A stretch of DNA of 64,000 nt from Janthinobacterium sp. TB1-E2 (GCF_036885605.1 NZ_CP142523.1:1426001-1490000); one strand, 5' to 3'; numbered from the stretch's first letter, positions 18,582-27,684 are shown. Made by a program: numbers and translations. The notes: generated from the sequence alone by a model not told the origin.

Positions 18582-20205
18582 CAAAGAAACGGGCGACCTT
18601 GCCGAAACCGGCGCGCGGCCTCTGCCCGAACCCGATGTGGACCCGGCCAGCCGCTGGCTACCGTCGCTGGTGTGGCTCATTCCGCTGCTGGCCGCGCTGA
18701 TCGGCGCCGGCCTGGCCGCCAAGTCCATCCTCGACCAGGGACCCACGGTGACGGTCAGCTTCAAGAGCGCCGAAGGCCTGGAGCCGGGCAAGACCAAGGT
18801 CAAGTACAAGGATGTCGATATCGGCCAGGTGCGCGCCATCACCCTGGGCGACGACTTGAGCAAGGTGCTGGTGACGATCGACATGAGCAAGGAAGCGCGC
18901 CGCTTCGCCACCGCCGATTCGCGTTTCTGGGTGGTGCGTCCGCAGATCGGCGCCAGCGGCGTGACGGGCCTGGGCACCTTGCTGTCGGGCGCCTACATCG
19001 GCGTCGACACGGGCAAGTCGGAAGCCAAAAAGGAGAACTTCATCGGCATGGAGAGCCCGCCCGCCGTGGCGGGAGACCAGAAGGGCAAGCTGTACACCTT
19101 GCATGCGGACAGCCTCGGCTCCGTCGACGTGGGCTCGCCCCTGTTCTTCCATCGCCTGCGCGTGGGCAAGGTGGTCAGCTTCGCGCTGGACAAGGATGGC
19201 AACGGCATCACCATGTCGGTTTTCGTCAATGCGCCGTACGACCAGTTTGTCGGCAAGGATGCGCGCTGGTGGCATGCCAGCGGCGTCGACGTGCGCCTCG
19301 ATTCGAACGGTTTCAAACTGAATACGCAATCGCTGGCCGCCATGCTGGTGGGCGGCATCGCCTTCGAGGCGGAAAACGGCCGCAAACCCGTCGAACCGGC
19401 GCCGGCCGGCACCAACTACCGCCTGGCGGCCGACGAGGCCAGCGCCATGCGCGAGCCCGATGGCGAGGCGATCACCACCGTGTTCTATTTCGACCAGTCC
19501 CTGCGCGGCTTGCAGCCTGGCGCCACGGTGGACTTCCGCGGCATCGTGCTGGGCGAGGTGCGTTCGGTGGGCATCGAATTCGACCCCGTGAAGAAGAACT
19601 TCCGCATGCCCGTCACCGTCAACCTGTACCCGGCCCGCCTGGGCATGCGCTTCAAGGCCGCCGTCGACGATGAGGAAGGCTCGGCCGGCCACCAGCTGCT
19701 CGAACGCATGGTCAGCCGGGGCTTGCGCGCCCAGCTACGCACGGGCAACCTGCTGACCAGCCAGCTGTACATCGCGCTCGACTTCTTCCCGAAAGCGCCG
19801 AAGGTGGCGCTCGATCCGAACAAATACCCGCTGGAAGTGCCGACCGTGCCGAATACCCTCGATGAACTGCAGACGCAGATCGCCAGCATCGCCCGCAAGC
19901 TCGATCAGGTGCCGTACGCGGAGATCGGCAATAACCTGAACGCCACCATCAAGCAGGCCAATACCCTGTTCAAGCAGCTCGATGGCCAGGTGGTGCCGGA
20001 AATGCGCGACACCCTGACGGCGGCGAAACAGACTTTTGGTTCGGCCGAACAGGTGCTGCAAAAGGATTCGCCGCTGCAGTCGGACGTGCGCCAGGCCTTG
20101 CAGCAGCTGACGCAAACCCTGCAATCGCTGAACGCGCTGTCGGATTACCTGGAACGTCATCCCGAGTCCCTGATCCGCGGTAAAAAAGGAGATGAAAAAA
20201 AATGA
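18574..20205 (+). CDS. pqiB: PqiB, MCE-domain intermembrane tunnel protein
   Basis: One transmembrane helix near residues 28-48 (SLVWLIPLLAALIGAGLAAKSI) anchors a 543-residue periplasmic protein with three MCE domains in series, beginning near residues 55, 170 and 300 (VSFKSAEGLEPGKTKVKYKDVDIG; LGSVDVGSPLFFHRLRVGKVV; LRGLQPGATVDFRGIVLGEV), and a C-terminal helical region. MCE hexamer rings stack into a hollow tube for phospholipid passage. ATG 18574 has GGAG 6 nt upstream; a TTG at 18562 is in frame but overlaps that site. It overlaps pqiA at its start and pqiC at its stop (ATGA), so the three genes are translationally coupled. Confidence 0.93.
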   Translation: MADKETGDLAETGARPLPEPDVDPASRWLPSLVWLIPLLAALIGAGLAAKSILDQGPTVTVSFKSAEGLEPGKTKVKYKDVDIGQVRAITLGDDLSKVLVTIDMSKEARRFATADSRFWVVRPQIGASGVTGLGTLLSGAYIGVDTGKSEAKKENFIGMESPPAVAGDQKGKLYTLHADSLGSVDVGSPLFFHRLRVGKVVSFALDKDGNGITMSVFVNAPYDQFVGKDARWWHASGVDVRLDSNGFKLNTQSLAAMLVGGIAFEAENGRKPVEPAPAGTNYRLAADEASAMREPDGEAITTVFYFDQSLRGLQPGATVDFRGIVLGEVRSVGIEFDPVKKNFRMPVTVNLYPARLGMRFKAAVDDEEGSAGHQLLERMVSRGLRAQLRTGNLLTSQLYIALDFFPKAPKVALDPNKYPLEVPTVPNTLDELQTQIASIARKLDQVPYAEIGNNLNATIKQANTLFKQLDGQVVPEMRDTLTAAKQTFGSAEQVLQKDSPLQSDVRQALQQLTQTLQSLNALSDYLERHPESLIRGKKGDEKK

Positions 20206-20798
20206 TGAAACCGATTTTTTCCGCGCTGCTGGCGGCCAGCCTGCTGGGCGCCTGCTCCACGCCCCAGCCCGAGCATTTCTATACGCTCAGCGGCGGCGCC
20301 GACGCGCAGCCGGCCAAGCCCGTCAAATACTATGTCGAGGTGCTGGCCGTCAGCGTGCCGCAGCAGGTGAGCCGCAACCAGTTTGTTGTGACGGCGCCGT
20401 CGGGCCGCATCGAATTGCTGGAGCAGCAGCGCTGGGCGGGGCCGCTGGCAGGCGAGATCGGCCAGGCCCTGTCGACGGCCGTGACGAACGACCTGGGCGC
20501 CATCGACGTGTTCCGCACGCCATACCCGGACAAGCTGCCCGTGTACCGCATCAGCACCAATGTGCAGCGTTTCGAGTCCGTGATGGGGCAGTATGCGTTG
20601 ATCGACGCTGTGTGGAGCGTGCGCCAGCTGGCCAGCAACAAGGTGGTCACCTGCCGCACGGTCGCCAATGAAAAAGTGGGCGCCGGCTACGATGAACTGG
20701 TGCTCGGTCACCGCCGCGCCGTGAACCGCATCGCCGCCGATACGGCAAGTGTCGTGCGCGCTTTTGACAGCGGAAACGCCGCCTGCCCGGCCGCCTGA
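20202..20798 (+). CDS. pqiC: PqiC-type outer membrane lipoprotein (ABC transport auxiliary component family)
   Basis: A 198-residue lipoprotein. The signal peptide ends in the lipobox LLGAC, giving a lipidated cysteine at residue 18, followed by STPQPEHFYTLSGG, typical of the family once called DUF330. PqiC docks on PqiB and links it to the outer membrane. The start codon overlaps the pqiB stop (ATGA); a second ATG follows at once at 20205 and could be used instead. The chain ends with a region rich in alanine and a single late Cys. No further envelope genes follow in the operon. Confidence 0.9.
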   Translation: MMKPIFSALLAASLLGACSTPQPEHFYTLSGGADAQPAKPVKYYVEVLAVSVPQQVSRNQFVVTAPSGRIELLEQQRWAGPLAGEIGQALSTAVTNDLGAIDVFRTPYPDKLPVYRISTNVQRFESVMGQYALIDAVWSVRQLASNKVVTCRTVANEKVGAGYDELVLGHRRAVNRIAADTASVVRAFDSGNAACPAA

Positions 20799-20845
20799 GC
20801 CGCTTTCCGCTACCCAGTCCCGGCGGCCGCTGGTAAAATGCGGCC

Positions 20846-21253
20846 ATGGGAATGACCTTGTTCACGCGCCGCTTCGCCGCCTGGATCGCCTGTTTCGCGA
20901 TCCTGCTGGCGGCGCTCGCGCCATCGATTTCCCAGGCCGTCGCCAACGCCAAGCAGGAATCCGGCTCCGGCTGGGCGGAAATCTGCTCGGTGGCCGGCAT
21001 CCGTTTTGTCCAGCTTGTGCAGGCCGGTGACGGCGCCGCCGATGAAAAGTCAGGCGACAAGGTCATGCAGATGGAGCATTGCGCCTTCTGTTCCACGCAT
21101 GCGGGCTCCGTCGGCCTGCCGCCGACCAGCCCCGTGCTGCCGCTGCTTGTGGCCAGCGGCACGGCCATTTTCCCATCCCTGTACTACCAGTCACCCGCAC
21201 CGCTGTTCATCTGGTCCACCGCGCAATCGCGCGCGCCGCCCGCTCTCGCCTGA
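20846..21253 (+). CDS. DUF2946 family small secreted/membrane protein
   Basis: A 135-residue protein with an N-terminal hydrophobic segment (residues ~10-30) and the motif MEHCAFCSTHAGSVGLPP in the middle, which marks DUF2946. The C-x2-C-x2-H arrangement with a nearby methionine and histidine looks metal-binding. In other proteobacteria such genes are commonly found next to TonB-dependent copper or siderophore receptors, as here, with a receptor gene 77 nt downstream. A role in copper or iron handling is inferred. ATG 20846 is used; a second ATG at 20852 is equally plausible. Confidence 0.8.
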   Translation: MGMTLFTRRFAAWIACFAILLAALAPSISQAVANAKQESGSGWAEICSVAGIRFVQLVQAGDGAADEKSGDKVMQMEHCAFCSTHAGSVGLPPTSPVLPLLVASGTAIFPSLYYQSPAPLFIWSTAQSRAPPALA

Positions 21254-21330
21254 GTTTTTGCATTTTCAATGCTGGCGCCGTCCACCTTGGCGTGTGACGC
21301 GCCGCATCCGCACACTTAGACGAGAATCAC

Positions 21331-23454
21331 ATGAACAAGAAATTACTGGTGCTGGCCGCGGCCATCACCGTGGCTTACCCGTGCGCGCAGGCGCAGCAAC
21401 CTGACCAAACTGATCACGCCATCGACACCGTCGTCGTTTCCGGCTCGCGCGCGCTATCGTGGCTGTCCGAAACGCCGCAAGCGATCGGCGTCATCAATGC
21501 CAAAACGCTGGAACGCGATAAGCCCAAGACCATGGGCGATATCCTCAATCGCATCGCCGGCGTGTACTGGAATGACCTGGGCAACGAACAGCACAGCATG
21601 AGCATCCGCCAGCCCATCGGCACCAATGCCGTCTACCAGTACCTGGAAGACGGCATTCCCATCCGTCCGCTGGGCGTCTTCAACCACAATTCTCTCAACG
21701 AGATGAACATGGCGGGAGCCAGCGGCGTGGAGGTGGTGAAGGGCGCCGCTTCCTCGCTGTACGGCAGCAATGCCGTCGGCGGCGCCGTCAATTTCCTCAC
21801 GGCCGGCGCCAGCGCGACACCGACGGCAAGCGTGGGCGTGCGGCGCGATAACGTGGGCGGCTACACGCGCTACGACACGGCCGCCAGCGATACCTGGGGC
21901 CCGCTGGGACTGCGCTTTTCCCATTACAGTTCGCGCCGCTCGCGCGACAACTGGCAAGAGTACAGCTATGGCGACAAGGATTCGTTCTCGCTGCGCGCCG
22001 ACTATGCGCTCAGCCCCACGTCGCAGCTGCGCGCCACCATCGTCCACACGGATCTCGATGCGGCCATGACGGGCAGCCTGTTCGAGAACGACTACCGCCG
22101 CAATCCCGGCAAAAGCCTGAATACGTTCACCTACCGCAAGGACAGGACCACGCGCATGAATCTGGCGTGGGAAGGGCAGACGACGGCCAATGGCACGAGC
22201 ACCATCACCGTGTTTACGCGCAAGAACGACCATGGGCAGCTTCCCGCGTATTCCATAGGCAGTTGCGTCGGCATGCTGTGCAAGGGCGTCATCAACAACA
22301 ACCACGTCGATTCACTGGGGCTGGACGTGAAGCACCAGCAGGAATTCGCCTGGCTGCGTTCACGCCTGATCGCCGGCGTGTATGTGGACAAGAGCGACAA
22401 TCCCTTTGTCAGCGATAACCTGTCCATCGTGCGCGATGCGGCCACGGGCCGCTACCTGCGCTACTCGCTGGCCAATGCCAGCAATCCGCAGGGCGTGCGC
22501 GACTACCAGACGGACATCCTCAACACGGCCGTCTTCGCGCAATGGGAGTTCTCTCCGCTGCCTGGCACGCGCGTGGTGCTGGGCGGGCGCTCGGACGCCA
22601 TCCGCTACGATTACCACAACCAGCTGGCGCCCGGCGGCAGCGTCAATTACGGCGCGCCCGACGAGTCGCGCAGCTTTTCGCATGTGAGCCCGAAGCTGGG
22701 CGCCACCTACGCCATCGGCCATGCGGGCAGCGCATATGCAAACGTCAGCCAGGGCTTCACGCCGCCCGAAGTGAGCCAGCTGTATGGCAAGACGGGCATC
22801 GCCAACTTGCAGCCGTCCGTCTACAACAACTATGAGCTGGGCTTGCGCTGGGCTTTTTTGCAGGGGCGTTTGAAACTCGATACGGCCCTGTACCGGCTCG
22901 ACGGGCGCGACACCATCGTCAGCTATACCGTGTCACCGGGGAATAGCGAAAACCGCAATGCGGGGCGCACGCGCAGCGAAGGGCTGGAGCTGGGCCTGAA
23001 CTACGACAGCGGCCCGTTCGACGCGCGCTTCGCCACGGCCATCGCGCGCCACCGCTACCTGCGCTACCAGGTGTCCTCCACCCTCGATTACAGCGGCCGC
23101 GCCATGCCGCAGGCGCCGCGTGACATCACCTCGTTCGAGGTCGGCTACAAGCCCGTGGCGGGCGCGCGTATCGCGCTCGAAGCCGTGCACCAGGGCCGCT
23201 ACTGGATGAACAATGCCAACACGGTGGAGTACAAGGGCCATGCGCTGCTGAATATGCGCGCCAGTTACCAGATCGCGCGCGGGCTGGAAGCGTGGGCGCA
23301 GGTGCGCAATCTGATGGACAAGCGCTACGCCGATTCGGCTAGCAGCAGTTACGCGGGCACGGGCAGCTACGCGGCCAATACGCAGAACCAGTACACGCCC
23401 GGTGCGCCGCGCAGCGTGATGCTGGGCCTGTCCTATACCTATAGCGCACTGTGA
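21331..23454 (+). CDS. TonB-dependent outer membrane receptor
   Basis: The 707-residue protein has a signal peptide (MNKKLLVLAAAITVAYPCAQAQ), a plug domain from about residue 35 to 150 (ETPQAIGVINAKTLERDKPKTMGDILNRIAGV ... VVKGAASSLYGSNAVGGAVNFLT) and a ~550-residue beta-barrel with the TonB receptor box QNQYTPGAPRSVMLGLSYTYSAL at the end. These receptors import iron-siderophore complexes, haem, copper complexes or B12 using TonB energy. The ligand cannot be read from the sequence. It lies between the DUF2946 gene and a PepSY membrane protein, which favours a metal complex. No Fur box is obvious upstream. The barrel ends in Leu rather than the usual Phe/Trp. Confidence 0.93.
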   Translation: MNKKLLVLAAAITVAYPCAQAQQPDQTDHAIDTVVVSGSRALSWLSETPQAIGVINAKTLERDKPKTMGDILNRIAGVYWNDLGNEQHSMSIRQPIGTNAVYQYLEDGIPIRPLGVFNHNSLNEMNMAGASGVEVVKGAASSLYGSNAVGGAVNFLTAGASATPTASVGVRRDNVGGYTRYDTAASDTWGPLGLRFSHYSSRRSRDNWQEYSYGDKDSFSLRADYALSPTSQLRATIVHTDLDAAMTGSLFENDYRRNPGKSLNTFTYRKDRTTRMNLAWEGQTTANGTSTITVFTRKNDHGQLPAYSIGSCVGMLCKGVINNNHVDSLGLDVKHQQEFAWLRSRLIAGVYVDKSDNPFVSDNLSIVRDAATGRYLRYSLANASNPQGVRDYQTDILNTAVFAQWEFSPLPGTRVVLGGRSDAIRYDYHNQLAPGGSVNYGAPDESRSFSHVSPKLGATYAIGHAGSAYANVSQGFTPPEVSQLYGKTGIANLQPSVYNNYELGLRWAFLQGRLKLDTALYRLDGRDTIVSYTVSPGNSENRNAGRTRSEGLELGLNYDSGPFDARFATAIARHRYLRYQVSSTLDYSGRAMPQAPRDITSFEVGYKPVAGARIALEAVHQGRYWMNNANTVEYKGHALLNMRASYQIARGLEAWAQVRNLMDKRYADSASSSYAGTGSYAANTQNQYTPGAPRSVMLGLSYTYSAL

Positions 23455-23462
23455 GGACGGCC

Positions 23463-24800
23463 ATGGACGATTTCACCTTTCTCATCGCGCGCCGCAAAAG
23501 CCTGTACTGGCGCATCCACTTCTGGGCCGCGCTGATCGCCTCGCCCTTCGCGCTGGTGGCCACCCTGACGGGCATCCTGTACGTGTTCACGCCGCAGATC
23601 GAGGCAAGGCTGTACCAGCACCTCGATCATGTGGCGCCGCAAGCGTCCATGCTGCCGCTGGACGCCGCCGTGGCGGCCGCCGAACGGGCCGCGCCGCGTG
23701 GCTGGACGGTGCAGCACGTGGTGCCGCCGTTTCAGCAGGACGATGCGGTGCAGGTGGCGTTCGCGCCGCCCGGCGGCGCGCACGATGAACATGCTGGACA
23801 TGGGATGCCGGTGAAGGCCAGGCCGAAGTTCGGCCTGCCTGCGCAAGCCATCGTCATGTATGTGAACCCCTATGATGCGCGCGTGCTGGGCAGCCTGGCC
23901 AGCAGCGAGCGTTTCGGCAACTGGGCAAAAAAGCTGCATTCGCGTTTGCTGCAAAACGATGGCTGGCGCTGGATGATCGAGCTGGCCGCCAGCTGGCTGA
24001 TGGTGATGCTGGTGACGGGCGTGGTGCTCTGGTGGCCGCGCAGCGCGCAATCAGGCTTGCCGAAGCGAGGCGCGCGGGGCCGCAATGGCTGGCGCCAGTG
24101 GCATGCGTTTCTCGGCGTGGCGCTCGGTATTGTCAGCTTCGTGATCCTGACGACCGGGCTGACGTGGAGCCAGCAGGCAGGCGGGCGCATCCGCGCGCTG
24201 CGCGACGTCAGCGGCCAGGCGCCGCCGCCCGCGCCGCGCGGCTTGCATTCGACCGAGGCGGGTGCTCCGCTCGACTGGCAGGATGCGTGGAAGGTGGCGC
24301 GCAGCCATGCGCCCGCCATCGCCGTGCAATTGACGGCGCCGGCCAGCCAGGACGATGTGTGGCGCGCCACGATGGCCGACCGCAGCCAGCCCACCTTGCG
24401 CTTCGACCTGCAATTCGATGCCTACAGCGGCAAGCCTTTGTACTATGCGGGCTGGGAGGCGCAGACGGCGTTCGGCAAGGCCACCGCCATCGGCATTCCA
24501 TTTCACCGCGGCGAATTCGGCTGGTGGAACCAGGCCTTGCTGCTGGTCTTTGGCGCCAGCGTGCTGTTCTCGCTGGTGTCGGGCTGGGTGATGTTTTTCA
24601 AGCGGCGCTTGCCAGGCTCGCTGGGCTTGCCCAAGCTGCTGCCGGGCGCCTGGACGTCGCCTTCCATGCTGGCCTGGCTGGCGGCGGCCGCCATGTGTGC
24701 GCTGATGCCGCTGCTGCTCGTTTCCGGCGGCATGCTGCTGTTGCTCGAGCTGGTCCTGGCGAAATGCGGTGCGCGTATCGGCAGGATGCGACTGCGCTAG
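23463..24800 (+). CDS. PepSY-associated membrane protein
   Basis: A 445-residue inner membrane protein of the PepSY-TM family, with four to five membrane helices (first at ~20-45, IHFWAALIASPFALVATLTGILYVF) and periplasmic PepSY-type segments (APLDWQDAWKVARSHAPA; TLRFDLQFDAYSGKPLYYAGWEAQTAFGKA). Members often accompany TonB receptors and some act as ferric-siderophore reductases at the inner membrane. ATG 23463 is preferred, with GAGG 6 nt upstream; the 23451 GTG overlaps the receptor stop. It follows the receptor by 8 nt, so both are probably expressed together. Reductase activity is an inference. Confidence 0.88.
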   Translation: MDDFTFLIARRKSLYWRIHFWAALIASPFALVATLTGILYVFTPQIEARLYQHLDHVAPQASMLPLDAAVAAAERAAPRGWTVQHVVPPFQQDDAVQVAFAPPGGAHDEHAGHGMPVKARPKFGLPAQAIVMYVNPYDARVLGSLASSERFGNWAKKLHSRLLQNDGWRWMIELAASWLMVMLVTGVVLWWPRSAQSGLPKRGARGRNGWRQWHAFLGVALGIVSFVILTTGLTWSQQAGGRIRALRDVSGQAPPPAPRGLHSTEAGAPLDWQDAWKVARSHAPAIAVQLTAPASQDDVWRATMADRSQPTLRFDLQFDAYSGKPLYYAGWEAQTAFGKATAIGIPFHRGEFGWWNQALLLVFGASVLFSLVSGWVMFFKRRLPGSLGLPKLLPGAWTSPSMLAWLAAAAMCALMPLLLVSGGMLLLLELVLAKCGARIGRMRLR

Positions 24801-24856
24801 AATAAGGGGTGCGGCCAGGCTCGTTGCCATGGGCCGCCCCCTTGTAACGGCTGAAC

Positions 24857-25240
24857 ATGGTATTCATCGACTTTCCCGCCTTGTCCGCACTGGCCGCCGC
24901 GTCGGCGCTGGTGACAAAAAAATGCAGCTGCTGCGCCGTCCCGCTCGACGCCTGGCAGCGCCTGCCTACCTCGCTGGAGCTGGACCGCTTTGAAGAAATC
25001 GGCACCCTGCGCGAAGACCCGTACGAGGAACCGACGTTTGCCGAGTACCACCCGCACGGCACGCGCTACGACAGCATCGATGCGCCCATCGCCCCGCGCT
25101 ACTATCCCGCGAACCTGAGCCAGGTGGCACGCTGCCTGAACTGCGGCCGCCACTACCTGCGCTACAACGAGGCGGGCGGCTATTTCACGGAACTGCGCAT
25201 CCGCGCGCTGCGCCCGGAATTGCTGGCCGACGTCGCGTAG
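24857..25240 (+). CDS. Small Cys-rich (zinc-ribbon-like) hypothetical protein
   Basis: I do not recognise this 127-residue protein. It has two pairs of cysteines: KKCSCCAVPLD near residue 22 and ARCLNCGRHYLRYNEAGGYFTELRIRAL near residues 93-115, spaced like the two knuckles of a zinc ribbon. The middle is acidic and rich in Asp, Glu and Tyr (REDPYEEPTFAEYHPHGTRYDS). It is soluble with no signal peptide. It is co-directional with the PepSY gene but starts 56 nt later, so its membership in the metal-uptake set is possible, not certain. Composition matches its neighbours, so it is likely a native gene. Confidence 0.65.
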   Translation: MVFIDFPALSALAAASALVTKKCSCCAVPLDAWQRLPTSLELDRFEEIGTLREDPYEEPTFAEYHPHGTRYDSIDAPIAPRYYPANLSQVARCLNCGRHYLRYNEAGGYFTELRIRALRPELLADVA

Positions 25241-25246
25241 TCATAG

Positions 25247-26161
25247 CTACAGGCTTTCCTTGACGTGCGCGATGCCGTGTTCATCGTAAATCGAGTACAC
25301 GGCGGCGAGGATGTTTTCCAACTCGGGCGAGCGGTCCCTATGCCGCATGCTGAATAAGATGGGCGAGAACGCATGCTTGTCGTCCAGCTTGCGGTACACG
25401 ACGTTCCGGTGATGCATGGCTTGCACGCTTTCCGGCACGATGGAAATGCCCTGGCCGGCCGCCACCAGTCCCATGGAAATCTGCAGCTCGCGCACTTCCG
25501 TCACGGGGCCGGGCGTGACATTGCCTTCGCTGAACATGGCCAGCACCTGGTCGGCAAAGCTGGGGCGGGGCGCTTTCGGATACACGAGCAGGGTTTCGTG
25601 GGTCAGGTCCGTCAGGCGCAATCCGCCTTCTCCCTTGGCCAAGCGGTGGCCGGGCGGCAGGGCCACCACCAGCCGCTCCTCGCGCAGCAGAATGCGGCGG
25701 ATGCTGGGGTCTTCGCTTTTCAAACGCCCGAAACCCACGTCGATGCGGCCTTCCTTCAGGGCCTTCAACTGCTGCACCGTCGTCATTTCATGCAGGGTCA
25801 CGTCGACCTCGGGATGGCGCTCGCAAAAGCGGTGCACGATGTCGGGCAATTCTCCATACAGGGTCGAGGCGACGAAGCCGATCGACAGCGTGCGTTCCAG
25901 CTTGCCCACGCGCTGCGTCATCGCCTGCAGGTCGCGCACCTGGTCGAGCAGGGGGCGTGCATGGGCGAGGAAAAACTCGCCCGCTTCCGTCAGCCGCAAG
26001 GGCCGCGACCCTTTTTCGATCAGCGCCACGCCCAAGGTTTCTTCCAGCTGCTGCATCTGCCGGCTCAGCGGCGGCTGCGCGATATGCAGGCGCGCGGCGG
26101 CCCGCGTGAAGTTCCTTTCCTCTGCGACCGCAACGAAGTATCGCAAGTGCCGTAATTCCAT
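25247..26161 (-). CDS. catR: LysR-family regulator of catechol degradation (CatR/BenM-like)
   Basis: A 304-residue LysR protein, opening MELRHLRYFVAVAEERNFTRAAARLHIAQPPLSRQMQQLEETLGVALIEKG, with the helix-turn-helix at residues ~17-37. This N-terminus is the CatR/CatM/BenM/ClcR signature. ATG 26161 is chosen because AAAGG lies 7 nt upstream; a second in-frame ATG at 26167 is too close to that site. It is divergent from catBCD, and two CatR-type operators lie in the shared region, the nearer one overlapping this gene's own leader. Cis,cis-muconate is the expected inducer. It could equally be a chlorocatechol regulator, but the gene set favours catechol. Confidence 0.87.
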   Translation of the reverse strand: MELRHLRYFVAVAEERNFTRAAARLHIAQPPLSRQMQQLEETLGVALIEKGSRPLRLTEAGEFFLAHARPLLDQVRDLQAMTQRVGKLERTLSIGFVASTLYGELPDIVHRFCERHPEVDVTLHEMTTVQQLKALKEGRIDVGFGRLKSEDPSIRRILLREERLVVALPPGHRLAKGEGGLRLTDLTHETLLVYPKAPRPSFADQVLAMFSEGNVTPGPVTEVRELQISMGLVAAGQGISIVPESVQAMHHRNVVYRKLDDKHAFSPILFSMRHRDRSPELENILAAVYSIYDEHGIAHVKESL

Positions 26162-26165
26162 CTTC

Positions 26166-26202
26166 ATACCTTTCAGGTATAGGTTTGATACCAACTCGGT
26201 GT
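26166..26202. promoter_or_regulatory. Pair of CatR/BenM-type operators upstream of catB
   Basis: Site 1 is ATAC-CTTTCAG-GTAT at 26166-26180, an exact match to the ATAC-N7-GTAT consensus for CatM/BenM/CatR regulators. Site 2 is ATAC-CAACTCG-GTGT at 26188-26202, one base off. The two sites are 22 bp apart, that is two helical turns, which suits a tetramer on one face. Both lie between catR (start 26161) and catB (start 26264), 60-100 bp before catB. Site 1 overlaps the catR ribosome site, allowing autorepression. Confidence 0.82.
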
Positions 26203-26263
26203 TGGACGTGGGGAGATTCGGGGAATATCGTGTCACCACTCCACAGAATTATACGGAATAAAT

Positions 26264-27373
26264 ATGATTCAAAATATCGAGACCTACCTGGTCGATGTGC
26301 CTACCATCCGCCCGCACCGCATGTCGGTCGCCACCATGAATACGCAAACCCTGGTGCTGGTGCGGCTGCGCTGCGCCGACGGCATCACGGGCTGGGGCGA
26401 AGCGACCACCATCGGCGGCCTGGGCTACGGCGGCGAAAGCCCGGAAAGCATCAAGACGAATATCGATACCTATATCGCGCCGCTGCTGGTCGGCATGGAA
26501 GCGAGCGAGGTGGCCAAAGCCATGGCCAGGGTGCGCAAGGTCATCCAGGGCAACCGCTTCGCCAAGTGCGCGATTGAGACGGCCCTGCTGGACGCCCAGG
26601 CGCGCCGCCTGGGCGTGCCGCTGTCGGAACTGCTGGGCGGCCGCGTGCGCGATGCGCTGCCCGTGGCTTGGGTGCTGGCCAGCGGCGACACGGCGCGCGA
26701 TATCGCCGAAGGGGAAAAAATGCTGGAACTGCGCCGCCACCGCATCTTCAAGCTGAAGATCGGCTTGCGCGACGTGATGGATGACGTGGCCCACGTGCTG
26801 GAGATCAAGCGGGCGCTGGGCGAACGGGCCAGCGTGCGCGTCGACGTCAACCAGGCCTGGAGCGAGACGGACGCCGTGCGCGGCATCGCCGCACTGGAAG
26901 CGGGCGGCGTCGACCTGATCGAGCAGCCCGTCAAGGCGGGCAACCGCGCCGCGCTGGCGCGCCTGAAGCAGCGCTTCGACGTGGCCATCATGGCCGATGA
27001 AGCCCTGCACGGTCCTGCCGATGCGCTGGCGCTGGCGCAGGCCGATGCGGCCGACGTGTATGCCGTAAAAATCACCCAGTCGGGCGGCTTGCTGCCCGCG
27101 CTGGAAGTGGCCACCGTGGCGCGCCTGGCGGGCGTGGGCCTGTACGGCGGGACCATGCTCGAAGGCGGCGTCGGCACGGCCGCCACGGCCCACGTGTGTT
27201 CCACGTTTGCGGAACTGGCCTGGGGCACGGAACTGTTCGGGCCTTTGCTGCTGACGCAGGAAGTCTTGCGCGAGCCGCTCGTCTACCGCGACTTCATGCT
27301 GCAGGTGCCGACAGGGCCGGGCCTGGGCGTCGAGATCGATATGGACAAGCTGCGCTCCATGCAGCGTCAATAA
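26264..27373 (+). CDS. catB: Muconate cycloisomerase
   Basis: An enolase-superfamily enzyme of 369 residues that converts cis,cis-muconate to (+)-muconolactone, the second step of catechol ortho-cleavage. Expected residues are visible: the catalytic Lys-x-Lys in FKLKIGLRD, the metal ligands Asp (DVNQAW), Glu (IEQPV) and Asp (MADEAL), and the second base in VYAVKITQSGG. A chloromuconate cycloisomerase is the closest alternative; context with catC and catD favours the ordinary muconate enzyme. It starts 62 bp after operator site 2 and precedes catC by 9 nt. No catechol 1,2-dioxygenase gene is in the window. Confidence 0.93.
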   Translation: MIQNIETYLVDVPTIRPHRMSVATMNTQTLVLVRLRCADGITGWGEATTIGGLGYGGESPESIKTNIDTYIAPLLVGMEASEVAKAMARVRKVIQGNRFAKCAIETALLDAQARRLGVPLSELLGGRVRDALPVAWVLASGDTARDIAEGEKMLELRRHRIFKLKIGLRDVMDDVAHVLEIKRALGERASVRVDVNQAWSETDAVRGIAALEAGGVDLIEQPVKAGNRAALARLKQRFDVAIMADEALHGPADALALAQADAADVYAVKITQSGGLLPALEVATVARLAGVGLYGGTMLEGGVGTAATAHVCSTFAELAWGTELFGPLLLTQEVLREPLVYRDFMLQVPTGPGLGVEIDMDKLRSMQRQ

Positions 27374-27382
27374 GGAGAAACC

Positions 27383-27673
27383 ATGTTATTCCATGTACGC
27401 ATGAACGTGAACCTGCCCTTGAGTATGCCCGCCGAGCAGGCGGCGCAGCTGAAGCAAACGGAAAAGGAACTGGCGCAACGCCTGCAGCACGAGGGCAAGT
27501 GGCGCCACCTGTGGCGCATCGCCGGCCAGTACGCGAACGTCAGCGTCTTCGACGTGGACAGCGTGGACGAGCTGCATAATTTGCTCACTTCGCTCCCGCT
27601 ATTTCCCTATATGCAGATCGACGTGATGCCGCTGTGCCGCCATCCCTCGTCGGTGCGTGACGACGATTCCTGA
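27383..27673 (+). CDS. catC: Muconolactone delta-isomerase
   Basis: This 96-residue protein is the right size for muconolactone isomerase, which makes 3-oxoadipate enol-lactone. The family-typical start MLFHVRMNVNLPLSMP and the middle GKWRHLWRIAGQYANVSVFDVDSVDELHNLLTSLPLFPYMQIDVMPL are present. The stretch WRIAGQYAN and the LPLFPYM loop line the decameric enzyme's active site. It follows catB within 9 nt, with AAGGAGA before the ATG, and precedes the enol-lactonase by 11 nt. Confidence 0.95.
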   Translation: MLFHVRMNVNLPLSMPAEQAAQLKQTEKELAQRLQHEGKWRHLWRIAGQYANVSVFDVDSVDELHNLLTSLPLFPYMQIDVMPLCRHPSSVRDDDS

Positions 27674-27684
27674 GGAGACATGCC

